DNA of 64,000 nt from CADEEN01 sp963816315 (GTDB taxonomy: Bacteria > Pseudomonadota > Gammaproteobacteria > Burkholderiales > Burkholderiaceae_C): the NCBI GenBank assembly GCA_963816315.1, contig CAWFJZ010000032.1, positions 343,217 through 407,216 of the forward strand. The letters run 5' to 3'. This document shows positions 17,401 through 28,222 of the stretch, piece after piece (position 1 is the first letter of the stretch; the number at the start of each line of letters is the position of its first letter). The notes beneath the pieces are model-generated. The model had not been told where the DNA came from, made no database searches, and saw only the letters and a list, made by a program, of their open reading frames with translations. The translations under genes and the position numbers were made by a program.

Positions 17401-18182
17401 GCCGGCGCGAAAGCCTCAGGCACGCGCGTGACCTTCTTGCCCGCGATGATCATGCCCAGCACCTCGTCCTCGGTGACCTCGGCGGTGCGGTAGGTGCCGA
17501 CGGTCTTGCCGTTCTTCATCACGCTCAAGCGGTCCGAGAGGCCGAACACGTCGGGCATGTCGTGCGAGATCAGGAAGATGCCCACGCCCTGCGCCTTCAG
17601 CTTGCGCACCAGGTCGTGCACCATGCGCGTCTCTTCGGGGCCGAGCGCCGCGCAGGGCTCGTCCATGATCAGCGCCTTGGCATTGAAGTACAGCGCGCGC
17701 GAGATCGCCACCACCTGGCGCTGACCGCCGGAGAGCGAGCGCACCGGCACGCGGATGTTCTTGAAGTTCGGGTTCAGGCGATGGAACACGTCGCGCGCGG
17801 CCTTCTCCATCGCGTAGTCGTCGAGCGTGCCCCAGCGCGTCATCAGCTCGCGGCCGAGAAAGAGGTTGGCCACCGCGTCGAGGTTGTCGGCCAGCGCCAG
17901 CGTCTGGTAGATCGTCTCGATGCCGAGGTGCTGCGAGTCGGCCGGGTTGGCGATCTTCGCGGCCTGCCCGCCGATGCGCACCTCGCCCGAGTCGATCGGG
18001 TAGGCGCCGGCGAGCATCTTCATCAGCGTCGATTTGCCGGCGCCGTTGTGGCCGAGCAGCGCCACCACTTCACCGGCATGCACCGACAGGCTCACGCCCT
18101 CGACCGCGCGCACGCCGCCGAAGGCCTTGTGGATGTCGCGCATCTCGATCAGCGGCGGTCGAGCCCAGGAGATCGCGCTCAT
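17397..18182 (-). CDS. xylG: Sugar ABC transporter ATPase, single-domain XylG/FrcA type
   Basis: A 261-residue ATPase with Walker A GHNGAGKST, signature LSGGQRQ, Walker B ALIMDEP and H-loop ISHD. It powers the neighbouring permease. E. coli XylG carries two such domains in about 510 residues; this one has only one, as in the FrcA-type systems. Its start overlaps the permease stop as ATGA and its stop overlaps the FG-GAP gene start. The signature-adjacent loop has CAALGPEE where most relatives have TAALG. Confidence 0.85.
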   Translation of the reverse strand: MSAISWARPPLIEMRDIHKAFGGVRAVEGVSLSVHAGEVVALLGHNGAGKSTLMKMLAGAYPIDSGEVRIGGQAAKIANPADSQHLGIETIYQTLALADNLDAVANLFLGRELMTRWGTLDDYAMEKAARDVFHRLNPNFKNIRVPVRSLSGGQRQVVAISRALYFNAKALIMDEPCAALGPEETRMVHDLVRKLKAQGVGIFLISHDMPDVFGLSDRLSVMKNGKTVGTYRTAEVTEDEVLGMIIAGKKVTRVPEAFAPA

Positions 18183-19360
18183 GACATCCGCTCCCCGGTC
18201 GCGCGCCGGTACAGCACGTCGAACACCACCGCGACGATCAGCACCTGGCCGATGATCACCATGCGCCAGCCGATGCTCACGTCCATCAGCAGCAGGCCGC
18301 TTTCGAGGAACTGGATGATCAGCGCGCCGAGCACCGAGCCGAGCACCGTGCCGCTGCCGCCGGACAGCGCCACGCCGCCGATCACGGCCGCGGCGATCAC
18401 GTACAGCTCCATGTTCGTGCCGAGCGAATTGGTGCCGGCATTGAGGCGCGACACGGAGACGACGGCCGCGATCGTCACCAGCACGGCCAGCAGCAGGAAC
18501 AGCTTCAACATCACGCGCTTGACCGGAATGCCGACCAGCAGCGCCGCCTCCGGGTTGCCGCCGATGGCATAGACATAGCGCCCGAAGCGCGTGCGGTTGA
18601 CGATGAAGGCCATGGCCATCACCACCAACGCCCAGATCAGCACGGGGATCGGCACGCCTTGCCCGGCGCCCTTGTCGGCCAGCACGTAGGCGTTCATCGT
18701 CGCCACGAAGGCCAGCAGCACGAGGATGAAGAAGCCCGTCACCGCGATGTCGAACCACACCGGCCGCAGCGGGAAGCCATGCGCCACCGCATTGCGCCGC
18801 CGGCTGAACGTGTTCCACAGCAGCAGCGCGGCCAGCACACCGCCGAGCACCCAGCTCCACATCGCACCGAGCGAGCCGTCGAGGCCGCCGCCGAAGAGCA
18901 GGAACGTGGCGTCGGTGATCGGCTGCGTCTTGCCGTCGGCCACCAGAAAGGCCGCGCCGCGAAACGACATCAGGCCGCCGAGCGTGACCACGAACGACGG
19001 CACGCCGAGGTAAGCCGTGAGCCAGCCCTGGTAGAGCGCCACCACCAGCGCAACGGCCAGCCCGGCAAAGCACGCCGGCACCCAATGCCAGTTGTGCGTG
19101 TACATCAGAAACGCGATCAGCACGCCGACCACGCCCATCACGGAGCCGACCGACAGGTCGATCTGCCTGGCGACGATGATCAGCGCGATCGCCGCCGCGA
19201 CGATGCCGACCACGGCCGTCTGCTGCGCGATGTTGTACAGGTTCTCCGGCGTCAGGAAGTTGCCGGTGAAGATGTGAAAGACCAGCGCCATGACGACCAG
19301 CACGCCGGCCATGATCGACAGGCGAAGGTCGAGCGCGCTGATCTGGAGTTGGTTGAGCAT
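18179..19360 (-). CDS. xylH: Sugar ABC transporter permease, XylH-like
   Basis: A 394-residue inner-membrane permease with about ten hydrophobic segments, belonging to the BPD_transp_2 family. Visible family motifs are IALIIVARQIDLSVGSVMG near residue 60 and the coupling-loop region YAIGGNPEAALLVGI. The length fits XylH (about 390) better than RbsC (about 320). ATG 19360 is preferred to TTG at 19366. It forms the channel with the ATPase downstream and takes substrate from the XylF-like protein encoded 108 bp upstream, separated by a hairpin repeat. Confidence 0.86.
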   Translation of the reverse strand: MLNQLQISALDLRLSIMAGVLVVMALVFHIFTGNFLTPENLYNIAQQTAVVGIVAAAIALIIVARQIDLSVGSVMGVVGVLIAFLMYTHNWHWVPACFAGLAVALVVALYQGWLTAYLGVPSFVVTLGGLMSFRGAAFLVADGKTQPITDATFLLFGGGLDGSLGAMWSWVLGGVLAALLLWNTFSRRRNAVAHGFPLRPVWFDIAVTGFFILVLLAFVATMNAYVLADKGAGQGVPIPVLIWALVVMAMAFIVNRTRFGRYVYAIGGNPEAALLVGIPVKRVMLKLFLLLAVLVTIAAVVSVSRLNAGTNSLGTNMELYVIAAAVIGGVALSGGSGTVLGSVLGALIIQFLESGLLLMDVSIGWRMVIIGQVLIVAVVFDVLYRRATGERMS

Positions 19361-19380
19361 CAACAAAGAACTCGCGAAAC

Positions 19381-19465
19381 CCGTTCGTCCTGAGCTTGTC
19401 GAAGGGCAACGACCAAGCTCAGCCCGAACGGTGCTATCCGATCATCCTGAGCTTGTCGAAGGACG
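19381..19465. repeat. CTGAGCTTGTCGAAGG hairpin repeat after xylF
   Basis: A palindromic unit (19381-19431), CCGTTCG...CGAACGG at its ends with TGAGCTTGTCG and CGACCAAGCTCA inside, followed by a second half-unit (CCTGAGCTTGTCGAAGGAC, 19446-19464). The same family recurs at 28157-28206. It lies directly after the stop of the solute-binding gene and before the permease gene, so in mRNA it forms a stem-loop between the two cistrons. Confidence 0.8.
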
Positions 19466-19467
19466 CC

Positions 19468-20490
19468 CTACTTGCAGGCCGCCGGCGCCGCCGCCTTGTC
19501 CACGCCCTTGCACGCCGCGTCCTTGCTGATGTGCCCGGCCTTGATCACGGCGTCGAGGTTGGCCTGCGTCACCGGCACCGCCTTGAGGAAGATCGCTTCC
19601 ATCGGCACCTTCTTCGCGCCTTCGGCCCAGGTCTTGGCGCCATCGACTTTCTTGCCGTTGGCCAGCGACACGGCGGCGGTGGCGGCTTCGCGGCCGAGGT
19701 CGCGCGCGTCCTTCCACACCGACACCGTCTGCGTGCCCATCGCCACGCGGTTCAACGCCGCGGCGTCGCCGTCCTGGCCCGACACCGGCACGCCCTTCAG
19801 GCCGCGCGCCGAGAGTGCTGCCACCACACCGCCGGCCATGCCGTCGTTGCTGGCCACCACCGCATCGACCTTGTTCTGGTTCTTGGTCAGGATCTGCTCC
19901 ATGTTCTTCTGCGCGTTCTCGGGCTTCCAGCCGTCGGTGTACTCCTCGCCGACGATCTTGATGTCGCCGCTCTTGATCGCGGCGTCGAGCACCTCTTGCT
20001 GGCCGGCGCGCAGGAAGTCGGAGTTGGGGTCGGTCGGCGAGCCCTTGATCATCACGTAGTTGCCCTTGGGCTTGGCGGCGAGCACCGCGCGCGCCTGCAG
20101 GCGGCCAACTTCCTTGTTGTCGAAGGTGATGTAGAAGACGCCGGGCGCTTCGATCAGGCGGTCATACGCCACCACCGGGATGTTCTTCGCCTTGGCCTTG
20201 GCCAGCGCCGGCACGATCGCGTCCTTGTCCATGGCCAGGATGATCAGCGCCTTCGCGCCCTTGGCGATCAGGCCGTCGATGTCGGCGAGCTGCTTTTCCG
20301 GTGAGCCGCCGGCGTCGGCGCTGACGTAGGTGCCGCCGAGCTTGGTGAGTTGATCCTTGATCGCTTTTTCGTCGGTCTTCCAGCGCTCTTCCTGGAAGTT
20401 GGACCAGCTCACGCCGACGGCCTGGGCCATGGCCAGCGAACCGGCGCCGGCCAGCAGGGCGCCGGCGATGAGTTTGAGAGATGTGTTCAT
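19468..20490 (-). CDS. xylF: Sugar ABC solute-binding protein, XylF-like
   Basis: A 340-residue periplasmic binding protein. Signal peptide (LIAGALLAGAGSLAMAQ), then QEERWKTDEKAI, AYDRLIEAPGVFYITFDN, GSPTDPNSDFLRAGQ, DGWKPENAQKNMEQIL, DAVVASNDGMAGG and SGQDGDAAALNRVA, all close to E. coli XylF in order and spacing. ATG 20490 has GGAGA upstream. First gene of a co-directional unit with permease, ATPase and FG-GAP protein. D-xylose is the best ligand guess; the adjacent GH31 enzyme and esterase fit plant polysaccharide breakdown. Confidence 0.87.
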   Translation of the reverse strand: MNTSLKLIAGALLAGAGSLAMAQAVGVSWSNFQEERWKTDEKAIKDQLTKLGGTYVSADAGGSPEKQLADIDGLIAKGAKALIILAMDKDAIVPALAKAKAKNIPVVAYDRLIEAPGVFYITFDNKEVGRLQARAVLAAKPKGNYVMIKGSPTDPNSDFLRAGQQEVLDAAIKSGDIKIVGEEYTDGWKPENAQKNMEQILTKNQNKVDAVVASNDGMAGGVVAALSARGLKGVPVSGQDGDAAALNRVAMGTQTVSVWKDARDLGREAATAAVSLANGKKVDGAKTWAEGAKKVPMEAIFLKAVPVTQANLDAVIKAGHISKDAACKGVDKAAAPAACK

Positions 20491-20586
20491 GAAGGTTGTC
20501 TCCGTGGGGTTGGAACCGCGACCGTGTTTCGAGTGCGTCGGTTGGGCACCGATTAAATGTCCGCTGCCGGGCATTGACTATAGGGG

Positions 20587-21519
20587 TCATGCCGGGCTGG
20601 TGGCTTCGAGCCACTCCAGCACCTGCCGGCGCATCGCCGGCGTCTCGGCGTGGCCGCCGTCTGCAAGCACCTGCTGCCAGCGCGCGTCTGTGCCCAGGGC
20701 GGCATCGACTGCGCGCAGCGCGTGGTCGAGCACGGCCAGGCCGGCGGGCGGCGTCAGCGGGTCGGCGCGGCCGGCCAGCGACAGGTGCGGCCGCGGCGCG
20801 ATCAGCGCGGCGATTTCGGCCAGCGTGAACGCTTGCAACAGCCCGGGGACAAAAAAGTACTCGCCGTGCAAGTCGAAGCCGCCGCTGTCGAGCAGCGCGG
20901 CGTACTCGGCTGCGCAGCACAGCTCGACGCACCCGGCGATGCGCGTGTCGAGCGCGGCCGACCAGAGCGCCATCGTGCTGCCCATCGACAAGCCGAGCGT
21001 GACGACAGGCAGCGATGCGAAGCCGGGTTGCGCACGCAGCCAGTCGAGCGCGGCCAGCGTGTCGTGCACGCGCCAGCCCCACAGCGTCGCGCCTTGCCAG
21101 AGCAGGCGTTTGACGAGCGCGCGTTCGCTGGGGCGTTGCCGCTCGCCGAAGCCCCAATGGTCGATCGCCAGCACGGCCCAGCCCCGCGCGGTGAGCGCCT
21201 CGCCATAGGGCGGCGATTGCAACGCAGGCCGGCCGGCGAGCAACTCGTCCTTGCCGGTCTCGAAGCGGTTGCCGTGGGCGTGGCAGTACAGGACGACGCC
21301 GCGCGGCGTGACATCACGCGGGCGCAACAGTAACGCGGGCACGGCCTGCTCGGCGTTGAGGTGCAGGCGCCAGCGTTCGACCGTCGAGTTGCCGTGCGGC
21401 GCGCTGCCGAGCCGCTCGCCGGCCACGCCGACCTCGCGCCACGGCCGCGGGCCGAGCAGGCGCCACAGGTCTTCGCGCCGCTGCGCGGTGGCTGCCGCAT
21501 CGCTCAACCAGGGCCACAT
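20587..21519 (-). CDS. Alpha/beta hydrolase (esterase/dienelactone-hydrolase-like)
   Basis: A 310-residue hydrolase with the nucleophile elbow GLSMGST (Ser around 180), HAHGNRFETGK near the oxyanion hole, and a C-terminal His in DGGHAETP. No signal peptide is visible, so it is probably cytoplasmic. Its ATG overlaps the GH31 stop (TGATG), so the two are translationally coupled and likely act on the same imported oligosaccharide, for example removing acyl groups. The exact substrate is unknown. Confidence 0.75.
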   Translation of the reverse strand: MWPWLSDAAATAQRREDLWRLLGPRPWREVGVAGERLGSAPHGNSTVERWRLHLNAEQAVPALLLRPRDVTPRGVVLYCHAHGNRFETGKDELLAGRPALQSPPYGEALTARGWAVLAIDHWGFGERQRPSERALVKRLLWQGATLWGWRVHDTLAALDWLRAQPGFASLPVVTLGLSMGSTMALWSAALDTRIAGCVELCCAAEYAALLDSGGFDLHGEYFFVPGLLQAFTLAEIAALIAPRPHLSLAGRADPLTPPAGLAVLDHALRAVDAALGTDARWQQVLADGGHAETPAMRRQVLEWLEATSPA

Positions 21520-23882
21520 CAGGCCACCAGCGATACGCCGCCCGCCGACACGAGTTCGACCTTGCGCGTTTCGCCGGCCGGCAGCACGACGCGGATCTGC
21601 CGGTAAGGCAGCGGCCAGGCGCCGCTGCTCGTCATCGACAGGGCGAGCCGCGACGCATGCGCCTGCGCGGTGAAACGCTGGACGACGTGGCGATCCGGCG
21701 CGTCGGCGTGCCGCAGCCCGTCGTCCTCGTACAGCAGCGCGGCGTCGCTGCCGCTGCGCGGCGGGAACCACAACAGCGCGCGCGACGGTTCTTCGGTGCG
21801 CGCGCTGTCGTTCGCGGCGTCGGTGGTCGGCACCAGCGCACCGCCGCGCACGAACAGCGGCAGGCGGTGCAGCGGCGCGATGACCTCGATGCTCTGACCG
21901 CCGGCGTGGTGCGCACCGGTCCACCAATCGAACCAGCCGTGCGGCGCGCGCGGCAGATAGACGCTGCGCTTGCGCGCGCCGGGCTCGAACACCGGCGCGG
22001 CGAGCAGGTCGGGGCCGACCATCATCTCGTCGTTGTCGGTCCAGGTGGCGGGGTCGTCGCCGAAGTCGAAGAACGTTGGCCGCAACAGCGGCAGGTGCTC
22101 CCGGGTCGCACGCCACAGTTGCGTGTACAGGTAGGGCATCAGCTTCAGCCGCAGGCCCACCGCGGCGCGGATCGCCGGCGTCGCCTCGGCATGCAGCCAC
22201 GGCGAGTTGACGCTGCCGTCGGCCTTCCAGCTGTTCATGATCATGCGCGGCACGAGGCAGCAGGCCTGCGTCCAGCGGATCAGCATTTCGGCGTCGGGCA
22301 CGGGGCCGTCGAAACCGCCGATGTCGTGGCCGGTGTTGAACATCCCGGACAAACTCATCGTCAGCGCCATGCGCTGGTTCCAGCGCATCGTGTGCCAGCT
22401 CGTGCTGTTGTCGCCGCTCCAGGTCTGCGCGTAGCGCTGCAGGCCCGGCGGGCCGCCGCGCGTGATGGTGTAGATGCGCTCGTCGGGTTGGTGCCGCGCC
22501 TGCTGGTCGAAGGTTGCGCGCGTCATCAGCAGCGGCTGCAGCGCGTGCGCGCGCGCCATCGGCAGCGCCTGGCCGAAGCCGTGGCACGACGCGCGCTCGC
22601 CCCAGATTTCGTACTCGTTGTTGTCGTTCCAGCCGACGTCGATGCCGATGTCGAGCACCTGTTGTTGCAGCCCGTCTTGCCACCACGCACGGTCGCCCTC
22701 GCGCGTGAAATCGAGGTGCGCGCCCCAGCCGTCCCAGAACTGTTCGAGGCAGGGACCGTTCTGATCGCGCACGAAGGCGCCTTGCGCGGCGAGCGCGGCG
22801 TAAGCCGGGTGGTCGTCGAGCAGACACGGCTTCAGGTTGGCGACGGTGCGCACGCCGGCCTTTGCAAAGTCGGCGAGCAGTTTTTTCGGCTCGGGGAACT
22901 TGTCGTTGTTCCAGGTGAAGACGTAGCGCTGCTTGCCGCGGCTGGTGTAGCCCGAGCCGAAGTGAAAACTCGACAGCGGGAAGCCGTCTTTTTCAGCGTG
23001 GCCGAGGAAGCCGCGGATCTGCGCTTGCGCGTCGGCCGCGTCGGCCAGGCCCATCGCGGTGTTGGCGAAGCCGAGCGTCCAGCGCGGCGGCAACGCCGTG
23101 CCGCCGATGGCGGCGACAAATCGCGCCAGCGCCTCGCGCAGCGACGGGCCGGCGAAGACATGACAGTCGAAGTCGCCGTCGGCGATTTCGGTGGCGCGGT
23201 AGCGGCCGTGGTAGTTGTCGTGCTCGGCGCCGAAGTCGAACGTGCATTCGGCCAGCGTGTCGTAATAGCAGCCGCTGGCGAGGCCGTTTCGATGGTTGAG
23301 GAAGAACGGCCAGTGTTTGTACAGCGGGTCGCCCGTCTTGGCGTCGTAGCCGAGCGCATCGAGCATGCGCGTGCGCAGGCGGCGGCCGCGCAGGTCGAGC
23401 GGGCCGGTCTTGTCGCCGAGGCCGAAGTAACGGTCTTGCGCCGGGTCGCGCTGCTGCCAATGCCAGAGCGTGCCGCTGCGTTCGGAGAACGCGTAGGCGT
23501 AGCTCTCGGCGCGGTCGCCGCAGCAGAACTGCCAAGCGTCGTTGCCGTCGGCGCGTTGCTCCCAGGTGATCGCGAACGGGTCGAGCGCGATGCGCGCGCG
23601 CAGGTGCGTGCCGCCCAAGTGCAGCACATCGCCGTGTTGCGATGCGGTCGCACTCGCATCGGGCGCGAACAGCGCCTCGCGTTGCATGCCTTCGAGCGGG
23701 AACACGCCGCTGGGATCGAGTGCCCAGGTGCGCGGCTCGCGATAGCCGTCGGGCGGCAGCAGCGTCGTGCGGCCGCTGTGGCTGTCGATCAACGAGACGC
23801 GGGCGCGCCAGCCGTGGTCGAGTTGGAGTTCGATGCAGCCGCCGGCCATCGACAGCAGCGTGGCTTTTCGCAACGGCGTCAT
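21519..23882 (-). CDS. Glycoside hydrolase family 31 (alpha-glucosidase/alpha-xylosidase)
   Basis: A 787-residue GH31 enzyme. The nucleophile Asp lies in IDVGWNDNNEYEIWG and the acid/base Asp in WSGDNSTSW; RYFGLGDKTGPLDLRG and NTGHDIGGF are further family marks. No signal peptide, so it would act on imported oligosaccharides. The start is ATG 23882; a longer frame to 23927 reads through a dispersed repeat and should be ignored. Placement between two sugar ABC operons suggests alpha-xylosides or alpha-glucosides as substrates. An IS110 remnant lies just upstream and may have cut it off from its former operon promoter. Confidence 0.88.
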   Translation of the reverse strand: MTPLRKATLLSMAGGCIELQLDHGWRARVSLIDSHSGRTTLLPPDGYREPRTWALDPSGVFPLEGMQREALFAPDASATASQHGDVLHLGGTHLRARIALDPFAITWEQRADGNDAWQFCCGDRAESYAYAFSERSGTLWHWQQRDPAQDRYFGLGDKTGPLDLRGRRLRTRMLDALGYDAKTGDPLYKHWPFFLNHRNGLASGCYYDTLAECTFDFGAEHDNYHGRYRATEIADGDFDCHVFAGPSLREALARFVAAIGGTALPPRWTLGFANTAMGLADAADAQAQIRGFLGHAEKDGFPLSSFHFGSGYTSRGKQRYVFTWNNDKFPEPKKLLADFAKAGVRTVANLKPCLLDDHPAYAALAAQGAFVRDQNGPCLEQFWDGWGAHLDFTREGDRAWWQDGLQQQVLDIGIDVGWNDNNEYEIWGERASCHGFGQALPMARAHALQPLLMTRATFDQQARHQPDERIYTITRGGPPGLQRYAQTWSGDNSTSWHTMRWNQRMALTMSLSGMFNTGHDIGGFDGPVPDAEMLIRWTQACCLVPRMIMNSWKADGSVNSPWLHAEATPAIRAAVGLRLKLMPYLYTQLWRATREHLPLLRPTFFDFGDDPATWTDNDEMMVGPDLLAAPVFEPGARKRSVYLPRAPHGWFDWWTGAHHAGGQSIEVIAPLHRLPLFVRGGALVPTTDAANDSARTEEPSRALLWFPPRSGSDAALLYEDDGLRHADAPDRHVVQRFTAQAHASRLALSMTSSGAWPLPYRQIRVVLPAGETRKVELVSAGGVSLVA

Positions 23883-23885
23883 ATC

Positions 23886-23927
23886 CCTCACCCCAACCCT
23901 CTCCCAGAGGGAGAGGGGGCAAGACAA
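23886..23927. repeat. CCCTCTCCC/GGGAGAGGG hairpin repeat
   Basis: A palindromic intergenic element: CCCTCTCCC-AGA-GGGAGAGGG flanked by CTCACCCCAAC and GGCAAGAC. This type of element is widespread between proteobacterial genes. It lies at the 5' side of the GH31 gene and next to the truncated IS110 copy. Its TGAGGG (minus strand) could also serve as the ribosome site of the GH31 gene. Confidence 0.7.
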
Positions 23928-23984
23928 ACTCCCCGAACGGTATGGGGCTTGTTCATCTCAGTGGTCCATTGCGCTGCGCGCCCC

Positions 23985-25076
23985 CTGACTCTTGCCGAGT
24001 GGCTCGACTGCTTGGGCGTCGAGCACGTCGCCATGGAGGCCACCGGCGTGTACTGGAAGCCGGTGTGGCACGTACTCGAAGGCCATTTCGAGCTCGTGCT
24101 GGCCAACGCCGCGCACGTCAAGAACGTGCCGGGGCGCAAGACCGACGTCAACGATGCGATGTGGCTGGCCGATCTGCTGGCGCACGGCCTGATCCGTGCG
24201 AGCTTCGTGCCGCCGGTGGCGGTGCAGGAGTTGCGCGCCGTCACGCGCACGCGCAAGCAATTCGTGCGCGAGCGCACTGCGCACGTGCAGCGCATCGACA
24301 AGCTGCTCGAGGACACCAACCTCAAGCTGGGCGTCGTGTTCAGCGACATCCTGGGCAAGAGCGGGCGCGCGGTGCTGCAGGCCATCATCGACGGGCACAC
24401 CGACCCCGAACGATTGGCCGCTTGCGTGACCACTCGCGTCAAGGCCAGCCGCGCCGAGTTGCTCGAAGCCATGCGCGGACACGTCAGTGCGCATCACCGC
24501 TTCATGCTCAAGCTGCACCTGGGCCACATCGACGTGCTGGACAAGGCCATCGCCGAGATCGAAAAGGAGGTGGGCCTGGGGCTCGACACATTTCGCAAAG
24601 CCGCCAAGCTGCTGAGCACGATGCCCGGTCTGAGCGCAGTGGGCTCCAACGTGGTGATTGCCGAGATCGGCATCGACATGTCGCGCTTCGCCACGCCGGG
24701 CCACCTGCTGTCGTGGGCCTGCATGTGTCCGCGCAACGACGAGAGCGCGGGCAAGCGCCGCAGCACCCGGCTGCGCCGCGGCGGCAAGTGGCTCAAGACC
24801 ACCATGGTGCAGGCCGCCTGGGCGGCCGTGAAGGTCAAGGGCAGCTACCTGCAGGCTCAGTTCCACCGCCTGCGCGCAAGACGCGGTGCCAAGAAGGCCA
24901 TCATCGCCGTGGCCGCCTCCATGCTCACTGCGGCTTGGCACATGCTGCGCAACGGAGCTGAATACCGCGATCTTGGCGCAGCTCACTTCGACCGCGCCGA
25001 TGCTCACAAAACGGCCGTGCGCTTGGTCCGCAGACTCGAACTGATCGGCTACGCGGTGCAGCTCACGCCAGTTTGA
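23985..25076 (+). pseudogene. IS110-family transposase, 5'-truncated
   Basis: About 360 residues of a DEDD transposase: VAMEATGVYWKPVWHVLE, NAAHVKNVPGRKTDVNDA, WLADLLAHGLIRASFVPP, then the C-terminal transposase_20 part GLSAVGSNVVIAEIG, SWACMCPRNDESAGKRRS and RRGGKWLKTTMVQAAWAA. The first 40 or so residues, with the initial catalytic Asp (usually GLDVHK), are missing; homology starts at about 23985 with no start codon. It may be a decayed copy. It separates the GH31 gene from the Ugp/Mal-type ABC operon and its right end lies only 11 bp from the ATPase stop. Confidence 0.85.
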
Positions 25077-25087
25077 CGAGGTTGGTT

Positions 25088-26167
<1,080 letters not shown>

Positions 26168-26169
26168 CT

Positions 26170-27218
26170 CTATTTGACTCCAGCAGAAGCGATGCCCTGC
26201 GTGATGTACTTCTGCAAGAACGCAAACACCAGCGTGATCGGCAGCAGCGTGATCACCGTCATCGCCAGCAGGTAATGCCATTGCGTGACGAGGTCACCCT
26301 GGAAGGCGTTGAGCGCGAGCTGCAGCGTGAACTGCTCGTTCTTCGACAGCACGATCAGTGGCCAGAGGAAATCGTTCCAGCGCCACATGACCGAGAAGAT
26401 GGCAAGCACGGCCAGCGCCGGTGCGGCCAGCGGCAGCACGATGCGCCAATAGATGCGCCACTCGCTCGCATGGTCCATGCGCGCCGCGTCGAGCAGCTCG
26501 TCGGGGATCGTCAGCATGTACTGGCGCAGCAGGAAGACGCCGGTCGGCGTGGCTACCGCCGGCCAGATCACACCCCACAGGCTGTTGAGCAGGCCGAGTT
26601 CGCTGACGACCAGGAAGTTCGGCACGAGCACGATGGCCGGCGGCACCATCAGCGTGGCGATGATCAGCAGGAACACGCCCCAGCGGCCCTTGAACTTGTA
26701 CTTCGACAGCGCGAATGCGGCCATCGAGTTGAACAAGCAGCGTGAGGATCGTCGCGACGACGGTGATGAACACCGAGTTCCACAAGTAGCGGCCGAAGTT
26801 GAATTTGCCGCCGAGCTCGGTGTAGTTCTCGGTGGCGAGTCTGAATTCACGCACCGGCTCGCGGTCGGCGACGTTGACGCGGATGAGCTCGTCGGGTTTC
26901 GCGGGATCGACATGCGTGGCCATCAGGCCGATGCGGCGCACCTCGGGCAGCTCGCGAGTCGTGCCGTCGGGCAGCTTGACGCGATAGACCGGCTTCATGC
27001 CCTCTTCGCCAGGAACAGCGACCGACTTCTGCCCGTACGGCAACAAGCGCGGCGGAAATTCGGACAGCGCCGCTTCGGTCTTGAACGACGACATCACGAG
27101 CCACAGCACCGGGCCGAACATCAGGAACAGGCCGATGGCGAGGTAGAGCGTAGCTCAGCCAGTCGGTCCAGTCGAGCGAACGGCGACCGCGGGTGCGGGT
27201 GACGAAGCGCGACCGCAT
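26170..27218 (-). CDS. Carbohydrate ABC transporter permease, MalG/UgpE type
   Basis: After repair about 350 residues. N-terminal transmembrane segment LYLAIGLFLMFGPVLWLVMS, a large periplasmic loop, then the permease core NSMAAFALSKYKFKGRWG and the EAA-type loop DAARMDHASEWRIYWRIVLP, ending with VTLLPITLVFAFLQKYITQG-like sequence. Frame breaks at about 27160 and 26735 are each repaired by a GC pair. ATG 27218 directly follows the repaired stop of the partner permease. It forms the channel with the MalF-type partner. Confidence 0.84.
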
Positions 27219-28137
<919 letters not shown>

Positions 28138-28156
28138 TCAGCGCTCCCAGACCCAG

Positions 28157-28206
28157 CCGTTCGCCCTGAGCTTGTCGAAGGGCTTCGACAGGCTCAGCCC
28201 GAACGG
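28157..28206. repeat. CTGAGCTTGTCGAAGG hairpin repeat after the solute-binding gene
   Basis: A 50-bp near-perfect palindrome with CCGTTCG and CGAACGG ends and TGAGCTTGTCGAAG facing CTTCGACAGGCTCA. Same family as 19381-19465. It lies between the solute-binding protein stop (28223) and the GTG of the MalF-type permease (28137) and would fold into a strong stem-loop in the transcript. Confidence 0.85.
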
Positions 28207-28222
28207 GTGACGGCGCATGCCT

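Noticed and set aside
21657..25076. A 1,139-codon plus-strand frame spanning GH31 and the IS110 region
   Set aside because: Only its last third is real transposase; the rest is antisense to the GH31 gene. The apparent fusion is chance read-through.
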